Origin: Kamptonema formosum PCC 6407
Lineage (GTDB): Bacteria; Cyanobacteriota; Cyanobacteriia; Cyanobacteriales; Microcoleaceae
Direction: 5' to 3'
Assembly: GCF_000332155.1 (NCBI RefSeq)
Contig: NZ_KB235903.1
Span: forward strand, 1,253,360-1,295,088
Length of the DNA stretch: 41,729 bases
This document shows positions 25,956-35,386 of the stretch, one piece after another. The notes under the pieces were generated by a model. That model saw only the letters and a list, made by a program, of their open reading frames with translations, did not search any database and was not told the origin of the DNA. Every line of letters begins with the position of its first letter. Position 1 is the first letter of the stretch. Both the position numbers and the translations under genes were made by a program.

Positions 25956-28900
25956 ATGTTAATTGAAAAATCCTATCAAGTTGGGGGAAGTTTAGAAGAT
26001 CGACACCCTACTTATGTAGTCAGGGAAGCAGATAATCGGCTTTATAATGGTTTGAAAAAAGGAGAATTTTGTTATGTATTGAATTCGCGCCAGATGGGGA
26101 AATCTAGTTTGTGGGTGCGAACTTTCCAAAGGTTAAATGCAGAAGGAATTATCTGCGCTGCTATCGATCTTACAGAAATTGGCAGTCTAGATGTAACGCC
26201 AGAAAAATGGTATTTAGGTATTGTCAGAAGATTAGTTAAGGAGTTTGATTTATCCAACAAAATTAACTGTATAGATTGGTGGAAACAACATAATTTATTG
26301 TCACCTTTAGACAAATTTAGCGAATTTATTGAGTCGGTTTTGCTGCGGGAGTTACCGCAAAATATTGTAATTTTTATAGATGAAATAGATAGTATTATCT
26401 CCCTCAATTTCAAAGATGATTTTTTTGCTTTTCTCCGTGCTTGCTACAACAAACGCGCCAACAATGCCGAATATAATCGCCTCACTTTTTGCCTTTTGGG
26501 AGTAGGTACGCCCCAGGATTTGATTACTGATAAACAGCGGACGCAGTTTAATATCGGTCAAGGTATTGAGCTAACTGGTTTTACTTTTGAGGAAGCGAAG
26601 CTATCTTTAACAGAGGGATTAGCAGAAGTTGCAGACAACCCTGAAAGTGTTTTACAAGAGATTCTAACTTGGACGGGAGGACAACCGTTTTTAACTCAGA
26701 AATTATGCCAAATAATTGCTAAAAATGCTGATAGTAGAACGCCGAATGTAGAGCAAATTGTCCGCGATTATGTTATCGAAAATTGGGAATATCGCGATGA
26801 ACCCGAACATTTAAAGACAATTCGCGATCGCATCCTCAGAAGCGAACAGAATTCTGGCCGACTTCTGGGACTTTACCAGCAAATTTTACAGGATCAAGTT
26901 ACCGCCGATGGTAGTCCTGAACAAACAGAATTACTACTATCTGGTTTAGTCGTTAAACAAGATGGGAAACTAAAAATTTACAACCGTATCTATCAAGAAA
27001 TATTTAATCAAAAGTGGGTAGATAGAGCCTTAGCTTCTCTACGGCCCTATTCCGAAGCAATTACAACTTGGGTTAATTCCAGTCGCCTAGATGACTCGCG
27101 ACTATTGCGGGGTCAAGCATTGCGGGATGCTCAAATCTGGGCCGCAGATAAAAGCTTAAACGATCTAGATTATCAATTTTTAGCTGCTAGTTTGGAATCC
27201 GAAAAACGAGAGGTGATAATTGCCTTAGAAGCTGAAAAACAGGCATCTGAAATATTAGCTATTGCTAATCAGACATTGATAGAAGCGCAACAGAAAGCTA
27301 AGCGCACAATCCAGAAAGCTCTTTTGGGACTTGGGCTAATTTCAATCGCAGCAATAATGGCCGCATGGGGAGCTGCTTATCAAACAAAAGAAGCATTTAA
27401 TGCAGGTTCTCAAAAAAGACAAGCAGAAATTGCTGAAATCAAAGCGCTAAATTCCACATCTCAAGCTCTGCGAGTTTCAGGAAACCAGCTTGATGCTTTA
27501 GTAAATAGTTTGCGGGCGGCTAAAAAATTGCAGTTATTAGGAGCATTTAATCTCCTGCAAAAAGAAGTGATTCGCAATTTACAGGGGCCGCTATCCGAAG
27601 TGCAAGAGTACAATAGATTAGAAGGACATAAAGGTTGGGTTTGGGATGTGAGTTTTAGTCCCGATGGAAAAACTATTGCTACTGTTGGTGATGATAAAAT
27701 TGTAAAACTTTGGAGCGATCGCGGTGAGTTGATTAAAAATCTCGAAGGACACAGCGATCGCATTTATGCGGTGAGTTTTAGTCCCGATGGTCAGAAAATC
27801 GCGACTAGCAGCAAAGATAAAACCGTGAAAATTTGGAGTATTGAAGGTAAATTACTTGAAACTTTTTCGGGTCATAGTGAAAGTGTTTTCAGTGTCAGTT
27901 TCAATCCTCAAGGAACGATTCTCGCTTCTGCAAGCAAAGACAATACTATAAAACTTTGGAATCTGAAGCAGGGGAGCAGAGGGGCAGAGGAGCAGGGGGG
28001 CAGAGGAGCAGAGGAGCAGAGGGGCAGAGGAGCAGAGGGGCAGAGGAGCAGAGGAGCAGAGGGGCAGGGGAGCAGAGGGGCACAAGGGGAATTTTTCTCT
28101 TCCATCTCCCCATCTCCCCCGCTCCCCATCTCCCCCGCTCCCCATCTCCCCCGCTCCCCCGCTCCCCTGCGCCCCCGCCCCATTACGCTTAAAGGACATA
28201 ACAGCGGCGTTACGAGTTTGAGCTGGAGTAGGGACGGTAAAATGCTTGCTAGTGCTAGTTTTGACAACACCGTGAAACTTTGGAGCATTGAGGGCGAAGG
28301 GGGTAAGAAATTTGCTTTTATCAAAAATCTCAAGGGTCAAAATACTGATGTTACAAGTGTAAGTTTTTCCCCAAATAGTGATATTATTGCTACCGTTGGT
28401 GCTGACAAATTGGTGAAAATTTGGAGCATTAATGGAACGCTTTTAAGAACATGGGAAGGTCACGAGCGCGGAATTAGAAGCTTGAATTTTAGCCCGAACG
28501 GTCAGACATTAGCAACTGCCAGTGAAGATAATAGTGTGAAAATTTGGAGGCTTGACGGCAGTCTGTTAACAACATTAAAAGGTCACAGAGCGATAATTTA
28601 TGGCGTGAGTTTTAGCCCTGATGGTCAAACTATTGCAACTGCTAGTGCAGACAATACGGTGAAACTCTGGAGACCTGATATTTGGCTATTGAAAACTCTC
28701 GAAGTCAAATTTCCAAAGGATCGCGAGCATTTGGTGTACGGTGTGAGTTTCAATCCTAATGGTAATATAGTAGCGTCGGCAAGCCGGGACAAAACGGTAA
28801 AACTTTGGAATTTGAAAGCAGAAGGAAGAAGGCAGAAGGCAGAAGAATTTAGTTATTTACGAGATTCAATTATTCCTTTGCTCCTGAAGGGGCATCAAGA

Positions 28901-29726
28901 ATGGGTTTATAGCGTAAGTTTCTCACCAGATGGCTCTACAATTGCTTCAGCGAGTAAGGATAAAACGGTGAAACTTTGGAGTTTGGGGGGGGAGGCGATC
29001 GCAAGTTGGAAAGCTCACAACGATGAAGTCTTCGACGCGAGTTTTAGTCCTGATGGTCAAACTATTGCCACTGCTAGTGCTGACAAAACGGTGAAGCTTT
29101 GGAATAAAAATGGGAAATTGCTGCGGACGATCGCAGGTCACAGTGGTTGGGTTTACAGCGTTTGTTTCAGTCCCGACGGTCAAGTTATTGCTACTGCTAG
29201 CGCTGATAGAACAGTCAAACTCTGGAACAAAAATGGGAAATTGCTGCGAACGATCGCCGAAGGCGGCGGCGAGGTCAATTGGGTGACATTCAGCCCCGAT
29301 GGCCGTACTATTGCCTTAGCCTCTGACGACAATACAGTAAAAATACGGACTGTGGACGGTCGCCTGTTGAGAACTCTAGAGGATCACAGCAATAAAGTTT
29401 CCAGAGTCAGTTTTAGCCCAAATGGTAGAGTTTTAGCCTCGTCTAGTTTTGACAATACTGTAAAACTTTGGAGTTTGGACGGTCGCTTATTGAAAACCCT
29501 CGCAGGCCATCGCGATCGCGTCTACGGCCTCAGTTGGAGTACCGACGGGAAAATGCTGGCATCGGGCAGTTGGGATGGAACGGTGAAACTTTGGGGCGTT
29601 GAAGAGATGACTCCGTTAGCTGTTAACAGTGAGATGAACGATCGCGTAGGAGAACTGGTAGGTCGAACTTGCGATCGCATCCACGACTATCTCAGGTACA
29701 ACCTCCAAGACACCACCTGCAATTAA
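25956..29726 (+). CDS. AAA-like STAND NTPase with TM helix and 14 WD40 repeats
   Basis: A 1256-residue protein. The N-terminal AAA-like NTPase (about 10-350) has Walker A NSRQMGKSS, Walker B IVIFIDEIDSI and GGQPFLTQKL. A helical linker with coiled coil leads to one membrane helix (about 452-470, ALLGLGLISIAAIMAAWG). From about 555, 14 WD40 repeats of the FSPDG...DxTVKLW type follow, enough for two seven-bladed propellers. Between repeats 3 and 4 lies an in-frame low-complexity insert of about 71 residues (DNA 27967-28187), and between 8 and 9 a shorter one (about 28813-28870). STAND proteins with WD40 sensors switch on oligomerisation when the propeller binds a ligand; here no effector domain is obvious. 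It shares the NTPase type with the gene before it. No ribosome binding site is evident. Confidence 0.92.
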   Translation: MLIEKSYQVGGSLEDRHPTYVVREADNRLYNGLKKGEFCYVLNSRQMGKSSLWVRTFQRLNAEGIICAAIDLTEIGSLDVTPEKWYLGIVRRLVKEFDLSNKINCIDWWKQHNLLSPLDKFSEFIESVLLRELPQNIVIFIDEIDSIISLNFKDDFFAFLRACYNKRANNAEYNRLTFCLLGVGTPQDLITDKQRTQFNIGQGIELTGFTFEEAKLSLTEGLAEVADNPESVLQEILTWTGGQPFLTQKLCQIIAKNADSRTPNVEQIVRDYVIENWEYRDEPEHLKTIRDRILRSEQNSGRLLGLYQQILQDQVTADGSPEQTELLLSGLVVKQDGKLKIYNRIYQEIFNQKWVDRALASLRPYSEAITTWVNSSRLDDSRLLRGQALRDAQIWAADKSLNDLDYQFLAASLESEKREVIIALEAEKQASEILAIANQTLIEAQQKAKRTIQKALLGLGLISIAAIMAAWGAAYQTKEAFNAGSQKRQAEIAEIKALNSTSQALRVSGNQLDALVNSLRAAKKLQLLGAFNLLQKEVIRNLQGPLSEVQEYNRLEGHKGWVWDVSFSPDGKTIATVGDDKIVKLWSDRGELIKNLEGHSDRIYAVSFSPDGQKIATSSKDKTVKIWSIEGKLLETFSGHSESVFSVSFNPQGTILASASKDNTIKLWNLKQGSRGAEEQGGRGAEEQRGRGAEGQRSRGAEGQGSRGAQGEFFSSISPSPPLPISPAPHLPRSPAPLRPRPITLKGHNSGVTSLSWSRDGKMLASASFDNTVKLWSIEGEGGKKFAFIKNLKGQNTDVTSVSFSPNSDIIATVGADKLVKIWSINGTLLRTWEGHERGIRSLNFSPNGQTLATASEDNSVKIWRLDGSLLTTLKGHRAIIYGVSFSPDGQTIATASADNTVKLWRPDIWLLKTLEVKFPKDREHLVYGVSFNPNGNIVASASRDKTVKLWNLKAEGRRQKAEEFSYLRDSIIPLLLKGHQEWVYSVSFSPDGSTIASASKDKTVKLWSLGGEAIASWKAHNDEVFDASFSPDGQTIATASADKTVKLWNKNGKLLRTIAGHSGWVYSVCFSPDGQVIATASADRTVKLWNKNGKLLRTIAEGGGEVNWVTFSPDGRTIALASDDNTVKIRTVDGRLLRTLEDHSNKVSRVSFSPNGRVLASSSFDNTVKLWSLDGRLLKTLAGHRDRVYGLSWSTDGKMLASGSWDGTVKLWGVEEMTPLAVNSEMNDRVGELVGRTCDRIHDYLRYNLQDTTCN
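27967..28187. repeat. In-frame minisatellite in WD40 gene
   Basis: A purine-rich array of GAGCAGAGGGGCA-type units (27967-28085) is followed by a pyrimidine-rich array of CCATCTCCCCCGCTC units (28108-28180). The two halves are roughly complementary and could pair. Translated, they give GAEEQ/GQRSR repeats and then SPAPHLPRSP repeats. Confidence 0.9.
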
Positions 29727-29777
29727 AAATTTGCTAATGGGTAAATGGTAATTGGCAAATCCCCTGCATCCATAAAC

Positions 29778-29999
29778 TTAGGGATTACTGCTGTCGGGAA
29801 CTGTTGAACTCAGCTTTGTTGCTAGCTCAAAGTTGGACATAGGTAACACTATTGGCCAGAAAAGCGGAACCAACATTAACGCCACCCAAGATGTGCAGTC
29901 AGTTTTGGCAGTTGTAGCATCGCTCCAAAAAGCTTCCAGCCACACGCTAAAAACTGCCAGGGCAATAATTAAATAGCAGACAAGTGCATTTTCTAGCAT
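29778..29999 (-). CDS. Small conserved membrane protein
   Basis: A 73-residue protein with two hydrophobic segments: LVCYLIIALAVFSVWLEAF (about 6-24) and VALMLVPLFWPIVLPM (about 39-54). I believe close homologues occur throughout cyanobacteria as hypothetical proteins, but no function is known. The ATG is preceded on this strand by AGAGGTAG at a good distance, supporting translation. It is the only minus-strand gene between desB and the MocR gene and is convergent with the WD40 gene. Confidence 0.75.
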   Translation of the reverse strand: MLENALVCYLIIALAVFSVWLEAFWSDATTAKTDCTSWVALMLVPLFWPIVLPMSNFELATKLSSTVPDSSNP

Positions 30000-30505
30000 G
30001 GCAATCTACCTCTGGACTGATGTTGATTCTTTAATTATCTCACTATCAACAGTTTTTTGATACTTTTGAGTGATGCACATCACCAACTTGCAACGATATC
30101 GATCGCCCAAACACTTTCTATAAATTGCATTTTCATCCTACATAAGAGCCTCCTGCCTTCTGCCTCCTGCTATAGATTAGAGCCTAGAGCTATGAGAGGC
30201 TCAAATCTAGACTATAGTAGATATTCACGATTTATAAGTATTTTTACTTAGTTAGCGAGCAGCAATAATACGTAAGTACAATCTTGAGATTTGCCCGCCT
30301 ACAGCCCAGTCTACGGAAGCTTTACCTAAACTTTACAGTATTTTCCCTCCAACTTCATCGAAACTTCACACAATCACCGTATTTACCGCAGACAAATACT
30401 CATAACTAGCAATATACTTAAAACTATTAAATCCAAACACAAAGCCATCCATCAGTATTTTCACGAAACAAGTGGGTTAACTTAACAAGATAGGGGTGTA
30501 CTGCC
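30000..30505. other. 506-bp non-coding region, divergent promoters
   Basis: It lies between divergent genes, so promoters for both are expected. A short CCTTCTGCCTCCTGC array (about 30148-30170) and a hairpin GAGCCT...AGGCTC (about 30179-30201) are visible. The last 200 bases before the glycosyltransferase are free of repeats and may be a long leader; AGGGG at about 30492-30496 is its ribosome binding site. No gene is supported. Confidence 0.5.
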
Positions 30506-31759
30506 ATGAAAATGATTAATGTACTTAATGTATCCATCCACAATTTCTCAGCAGCCGAGTTACTTCGTCGGCTAAAGTGTGAGGGAGGAGTTGTCTTTAC
30601 CACTAATGTAGACCACTTGATGAAGCTGCAAAAAGATAGAGCATTCTTCCAAGCTTATCAAGAGGCTAATTACCGGGTGTGTGACAGCAAAATCGTGATG
30701 TACGCCTCAAAATTTTTAGGCAGTCCCCTGCAAGAAAAAATATCGGGTTCTGATTTTTTCCCAGCCTTTTATACTTATTACAAACACGACAAAGATGTAA
30801 CAATATTCCTGCTGGGCGCGGCTGAGGGCGTAGCAGAAAAAGCAATGGTCGAAATCAATGCCAAAGTTGGACGGAATATAGTAATCGCTTCTCATTCTCC
30901 CTCTTTTGGCTTTGAAAATAATGTAGAAGAATGCCACAAAATTGTAGATTTAATCAATCAATCGGGCGCTACAGTCTTAGCAGTTGGAGTGGGATCGCCC
31001 AAGCAAGAGATCTGGATTCACAAATATAAAGATCAACTAAAGAATATTAAAGTATTGTTGGGAATTGGTGCCACCATTGATTTTGAAGCTGGCTACCGCA
31101 ATCGCGCCCCAAAATGGATGAGTGAAGTTGGCTTGGAATGGTTCCATCGGCTGCTATCGGAGCCTCAACGCCTCTGGAAAAGATATTTACTAGAAGGCTT
31201 ACCTTTTTTCTGGCTGATTTTCCAACAGAAGTTAAACATCTATCAAACTCCTTTTGTAATTTCTCCTGAGTTTGTAGCCCCCAATTCCCAAAATATTGCT
31301 GCACCTAAAACTCAAAGAACCGAAGCTAGCCTGATGGCTGAAGCTCAAGTAGCTAAGCAAAATACCTCAAAACCAATCGGTCAAATTTTGCAAGAGGCCG
31401 GCTTAATTTCCTCTGAGCAAGTAGCAGCGGTGCTGCAAGAACAAGCAGAAGATAATTACCGCCTGCGGTTTGGGGAAATTCTAGCGCGGCGAGGTTGGAT
31501 CAAGCCTGAAACTATTGATTTTTTGGCAGAGCATTTGCCAAATTTAGCGGCAACAAAGGAGAAAAAACCTTTAGGTCAATATCTTAAATCTGCTGCACTG
31601 TTAGATGACGATCAAATTAGTACGCTTTTGATTGAGCAACGCAAAACAGGGAAGCGCTTCGGGGAGATGGCCGTTCACAAAGGCTGGCTTAAGGCGGAAA
31701 CTATAGACTGGTTTCTGAAATATGTTGCTCCTGAACTAAAATCCATGTCTTTGGTTTAA
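30506..31759 (+). CDS. WecG/TagA glycosyltransferase with two MshEN-like modules
   Basis: A 417-residue protein. Residues 1 to about 245 are a WecG/TagA/CpsF (GT26) glycosyltransferase: FTTNVDHLMKLQ, RVCDSKIVMYASKFLG, KISGSDFFP, FLLGAAEGVAEKA, VGVGSPKQEIWIH, GIGATIDFEAGYRNRAPKW and LEWFHRLLSEPQRLWKRYL. This family adds a sugar to a lipid-linked precursor in surface polysaccharide synthesis. After a linker, residues about 289-345 and 352-410 are two copies of a GspE-N/MshEN-like module (PIGQILQEAGLISSEQVAAV, RFGEILARRGWIKPETIDFL; then PLGQYLKSAALLDDDQISTL, RFGEMAVHKGWLKAETIDWF). MshEN modules bind cyclic di-GMP, so direct second-messenger control of polysaccharide synthesis is a reasonable inference. 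An AGGGG ribosome binding site supports the start. Confidence 0.9.
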   Translation: MKMINVLNVSIHNFSAAELLRRLKCEGGVVFTTNVDHLMKLQKDRAFFQAYQEANYRVCDSKIVMYASKFLGSPLQEKISGSDFFPAFYTYYKHDKDVTIFLLGAAEGVAEKAMVEINAKVGRNIVIASHSPSFGFENNVEECHKIVDLINQSGATVLAVGVGSPKQEIWIHKYKDQLKNIKVLLGIGATIDFEAGYRNRAPKWMSEVGLEWFHRLLSEPQRLWKRYLLEGLPFFWLIFQQKLNIYQTPFVISPEFVAPNSQNIAAPKTQRTEASLMAEAQVAKQNTSKPIGQILQEAGLISSEQVAAVLQEQAEDNYRLRFGEILARRGWIKPETIDFLAEHLPNLAATKEKKPLGQYLKSAALLDDDQISTLLIEQRKTGKRFGEMAVHKGWLKAETIDWFLKYVAPELKSMSLV

Positions 31760-31778
31760 AGCTGAAATAGAGCGAAGC

Positions 31779-31826
31779 GGAGAGGAATTGATGGCTGATT
31801 ATGCTTTCAGTCATCAATTCCTCTCC
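31779..31826. terminator. 20-bp hairpin after the glycosyltransferase
   Basis: GGAGAGGAATTGATGGCTGA (31779-31798) pairs with 31807-31826 with one mismatch around an 8-base loop. It lies 20 bases after the stop codon, without a T run. Confidence 0.6.
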
Positions 31827-31845
31827 TAAATGTTAAATTTTATGA

Positions 31846-31900
31846 TACTAATACATTATCTTGAGCGAAAACCGCAGGGATAATGTATTAGTATTTTTTT
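31846..31900 (+). terminator. Rho-independent-type terminator
   Basis: TACTAATACATTATC (31846-31860) and its exact complement (31879-31893) are followed by seven T residues (31894-31900). The stem is AT-rich and the loop is 18 bases, so strength is uncertain. It would end the glycosyltransferase transcript. Confidence 0.65.
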
Positions 31901-32137
31901 ATAGACTAGGTACTGTAGCCCTGGAATTTCCAGCAAACTACCTGTAACTTATAGCAACCGCCACAAGGGTTAGGAGATTCTCGATCGCCCAAACCCTTTC
32001 TATTATTCCATTTTCCTCCTGCCTTCTGCATAGCAGCCTTCTGCCTCCTGCCTCCTGCCTTCTGCATAGCAGCCTTCTGCCTTTAAGTCATTACTATTAG
32101 CCTTTAGTGAATTACAATTAGGAAATACTCATTACTA
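31901..32137. other. Repeat-bearing leader of pyrF-pyrE
   Basis: TGCCTTCTGCATAGCAGCCT units occur at 31998-32085, with the GCATAGCAGCCTTCTGCC block repeated twice about 42 bases apart. The tail holds AGGAAA about 17 bases before the start. No gene. Confidence 0.6.
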
Positions 32138-33613
32138 ATGAACATTCAACTTAATTTCTTTGATAAATTGCTGACAGCGATCGAGCGCAATCAAAGTTTA
32201 CTCTATGTAGCACTTGACCCCGATCCCGAAATTTTCTCGACTGGTTCACCTGCGAGCGAGCGAGTTCAAATCTTAGTCACTAACTTGGAAAATGAACTAC
32301 AGTCTGTCATCAGCAAAACAGCAGATTTTGTCTGCGCTTATAAACTCAGCTTAGGATTTTATCAAGCTCTGGGCATTCCCGGTTTGGAACTTTTGCAACA
32401 AACTTTAAAAAGTATTCCTCCTCATATTCCAGTAATTTTAGATGCCAAACACGGGGATTTAAACACCAGTACCGCCTTTGCTCGTAACGCCTTTGAAGAC
32501 TGGCAAGTAGATGCTGTTACTTTGTCTCCTTACGCCGGAGTTGACCAAGTAACTCCTTTTTTAGTATACCCTGGAAAAGCAGTTTTTATACTTTGTGCAA
32601 CTGCTAACCCTTCTGCCGCTACTTTGCAAGAATATCCGACGGCTGAGCATCCTCTTTACTTAGAATTAGTACAAGCAGCTCAAAGTTGGGGAACTCTAGA
32701 TCAACTGGGTTTAGAAGTAGGAGTAATGGCGGATATGTTAGCTCGCATCCGCAAAGCTGCTCCCGAACGGTTAATTTTAATTCACGGAGATATAGCAGAA
32801 GAAAACGATCTTACAGAAGAGGACGATCTCACCCAGATTCTTGCTGCTGGTTTGAGTAAAAATGGCGAAGGATTGCTATTACCAGTCCCCCCAAGTTTAT
32901 TAGTAAAAGAGGATAATGGCAAGGCAATTAAGAAGTTGCGGGACGCTGTTAACGAACAGCGACTTCGGGTAGTAGAAGGCAGTCCTACTTGCGACTTGTG
33001 GCTTCCAGATGTCTGCTTTTTGCAACCTGAACCTCACCGCGATTTAATCTTACAACTTTATGACATCGGCTGTATAATTTTTGGCGACCACGTACAAGCA
33101 TCGGGAGCGGTATTTCCCTATTATATTGATTTGCGACCCATTATCTCCATTCCCCAAATTTTCCATTTAATTGTCAGTGCTTATGCGGACATTCTGAAAG
33201 ACCTGAAATTCGATCGAATTGCAGGGATACCTTATGGTTCTTTGCCAACAGCAACAGGTTTAGCTTTACGAATGGAACGGCCGATGATTTTCCCGCGTAA
33301 GGAGGTGAAAGCTTACGGTGCGGGAAGATTAATTGAGGGGCATTTTCAGGCTGGCGAAATGATTGTGGTAGTCGATGATATTCTGATTTCTGGCAAGAGT
33401 GCGATGGAAGGTGCTGCTAAGTTAAAGTCGGCGGGTTTGGAGGTGGAAGATATTGTGGTATTTATCGATCATGGACAGGGGGTAAAAGATAGATTACAGG
33501 AGAATGGATATCGGGCTCACGCGGTTTTAACGCTGCTGGAAATTGCAGAAATTTTGTATCAATCTGGTCGCGTTGATAGCGAGCAATTTAATCTTTTGAC
33601 GGAGGTTCAGTGA
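32138..33613 (+). CDS. pyrF: Bifunctional OMP decarboxylase / orotate phosphoribosyltransferase
   Basis: A 491-residue fusion catalysing the last two steps of UMP synthesis in reverse domain order. Residues 1 to about 270 are a PyrF-type orotidine-5'-phosphate decarboxylase with catalytic LDAKHGDLNTS (D102, K104, D107) and VDAVTLSPYAGVDQVTPFL. Residues about 285-491 are a PyrE-type orotate phosphoribosyltransferase: GIPYGSLPTATGLALRMERP, RKEVKAYGAGRLIEG and the PRPP loop VVVDDILISGKSAMEGA. The PyrF-PyrE order is known in cyanobacteria and is opposite to animal UMP synthase. It is probably monocistronic. Confidence 0.94.
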   Translation: MNIQLNFFDKLLTAIERNQSLLYVALDPDPEIFSTGSPASERVQILVTNLENELQSVISKTADFVCAYKLSLGFYQALGIPGLELLQQTLKSIPPHIPVILDAKHGDLNTSTAFARNAFEDWQVDAVTLSPYAGVDQVTPFLVYPGKAVFILCATANPSAATLQEYPTAEHPLYLELVQAAQSWGTLDQLGLEVGVMADMLARIRKAAPERLILIHGDIAEENDLTEEDDLTQILAAGLSKNGEGLLLPVPPSLLVKEDNGKAIKKLRDAVNEQRLRVVEGSPTCDLWLPDVCFLQPEPHRDLILQLYDIGCIIFGDHVQASGAVFPYYIDLRPIISIPQIFHLIVSAYADILKDLKFDRIAGIPYGSLPTATGLALRMERPMIFPRKEVKAYGAGRLIEGHFQAGEMIVVVDDILISGKSAMEGAAKLKSAGLEVEDIVVFIDHGQGVKDRLQENGYRAHAVLTLLEIAEILYQSGRVDSEQFNLLTEVQ

Positions 33614-33636
33614 GGAAATAGATGATCAGCTTGTTT

Positions 33637-35133
33637 CTATATCTCGTTGGCTGTGTACTCTTTAGCGATAGCTTTCCTTTGCGGAGAGTCTAAACAATCT
33701 TTAATTATTTCACCTAATACTGAAATCCCGCGCTCAATTTCTTCTGGACTGCGAGAATAATTCAAACGTAAAGCAGCATACCCTTGTTGACCAGGAAAAA
33801 ATAGTGTCCCGTCACCGATAAGAATCTTTCGGGATAAAGCTTGCTGATAAATTGAGTGCATCGACAAACCTGACGGCAAATGCACCCAAAGAAATAAGCC
33901 ACCGTTGGGAACAGTCCAAGAAGCAGAAGTGGGAAAATAACGCTCCAAAGCACTTAGCATTGCATTCCGGTTTTGGAGTAGTTGACCTCGCAAATGAGCC
34001 AAATGTCGGCGGTAATGTCCAGATGCTAAATATTCGCTAACAATTGCTTGAGAAATAGTAGAAACGTGCAAGTCATGAAGCAATTTACCTTCAACTAATG
34101 GCTGATAATTTTTACCTGTAACTACCATATAACCCACTCTAATCCCCGGCATTAGAGTTTTAGAAAAAGTGCCGATATAAGTCACGCAATCCTGTCTATC
34201 TAATGCCTTAATTGGTGCGGGTACGGGGTCGAAATTTAATCCTTCATAGGCGTTATCTTCGAGAATTTGACATTTATACATTTCTGCTAGCCGTAGCAAT
34301 TGCTGGCGGTGGGATTGAGAGGTGGTGACACCTGTGGGATTGTGTAGGGTGGAAACTGTGTAAATTAGCTTAGGATGATGAGTATAGAGGTATTTTTCCA
34401 ACAATTCTAAATTCATGCCTTCCGCTGTCATCGGAATGCCAATTACTCTGGCTCCTCTATGGGATAAAACTGCTAGCATTCCGTGATAGGTAGGACTTTC
34501 TACTATTACCCAATCTCCCGGTTGCACGTAGTGGTGAATAGCTAAAGATAGCCCTTGTTTAGAACCGTTAGTAACAATTAAATAATCTGGTGTTACTTCT
34601 AATCCCCGCTGTACTAACATCCGGCTGATTTGTTGTCGGAGCGTTAATTGTCCTTGGGGCAAATCGTAATTAAATAGGCTCGTGCCGATTTGTTTGACGG
34701 CTCGCCTAGCAATCCGCTGCAAATCTTCTGAACCAGATTCTAGGGGAAAACCGCTACTAAAATCGATCGTTCCTAAGTGTTGCCGCGCTTCGATACCACC
34801 CATATAAATATTAAAAAATCCACCACCTTCTCGCTCGGAAACTATTACATCTTGGGGTGGGGCAAAGTTTGAAGCTGATTTAGGACAGGTAATTTCGGGG
34901 CTACTGACATAATAGCCTGCACCGGGACGGGCGTGAATTAACCCATCGGCTTCTAGGACGCTATAGGCCTCAATTACGGTTAATTTGTTTACCCCTGCAT
35001 TCAAAGCTAAAGAGCGAATTGAAGGGAGTTTTTCTCCAGGTTGCAAGGCTCCTGATTCGATCAGGCGCGAAATGCGATCGCGTATTTGTAGATAAACGGC
35101 TTTGGAGGATTTTCGCTCTAAAGGAATTCTCAC
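33637..35133 (-). CDS. MocR/PdxR-type GntR regulator with aminotransferase domain
   Basis: A 498-residue protein from a GTG at 35133, chosen because CTGAGGAAAA lies at ribosome-binding distance and the protein then begins at the conserved RIPLERKSSKAVYLQIRDRI. The frame is open to another GTG at 35232 (531 residues), whose added 33 residues look non-conserved. The N-terminus is a GntR winged helix (GALQPGEKLPSIRSLALNAG, VIEAYSVLEADGLIHARPGA). The rest is a fold-type I aminotransferase domain with the PLP lysine in YIGTFSKTLMPG, plus NGSKQGLSLAIHHY and LHNPTGVTT. Such proteins are PLP-sensing regulators or sometimes active aminotransferases. It is convergent with pyrF and divergent from the small gene at 35387. 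The target is unknown. Confidence 0.88.
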   Translation of the reverse strand: MRIPLERKSSKAVYLQIRDRISRLIESGALQPGEKLPSIRSLALNAGVNKLTVIEAYSVLEADGLIHARPGAGYYVSSPEITCPKSASNFAPPQDVIVSEREGGGFFNIYMGGIEARQHLGTIDFSSGFPLESGSEDLQRIARRAVKQIGTSLFNYDLPQGQLTLRQQISRMLVQRGLEVTPDYLIVTNGSKQGLSLAIHHYVQPGDWVIVESPTYHGMLAVLSHRGARVIGIPMTAEGMNLELLEKYLYTHHPKLIYTVSTLHNPTGVTTSQSHRQQLLRLAEMYKCQILEDNAYEGLNFDPVPAPIKALDRQDCVTYIGTFSKTLMPGIRVGYMVVTGKNYQPLVEGKLLHDLHVSTISQAIVSEYLASGHYRRHLAHLRGQLLQNRNAMLSALERYFPTSASWTVPNGGLFLWVHLPSGLSMHSIYQQALSRKILIGDGTLFFPGQQGYAALRLNYSRSPEEIERGISVLGEIIKDCLDSPQRKAIAKEYTANEI

Positions 35134-35386
35134 GGGGGTTTTCCTCAGAATGGCTATAGGGAGATATTTAGCACTATATAGGATGGGGAAGCGTTTTGGC
35201 TGGTACAGTTTAACCTTGTTTGAGTATAACACTTTAATTTATTTTTAACTGTACTAGCTAAGATTTATTATTTTGTAGGCTGTATTTGTAAAATTATGAT
35301 ACGATATCTCGCCTTCCTACTCCGTAACGAGTTATTATGTTCAATATATCGCAATAATATTAGCTGTACAAAATAGAGTAATAACT

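Noticed and set aside
27852-28340. Long minus-strand frames across the WD40 gene
   Set aside because: They are shadows of the minisatellite, with Pro/Leu/Cys-only repeats; the plus-strand WD40 frame is clearly the gene.
30057-30251. 64-aa frame before the glycosyltransferase
   Set aside because: It includes a translated CCTTCTGCC array; no ribosome binding site and no conserved motif.
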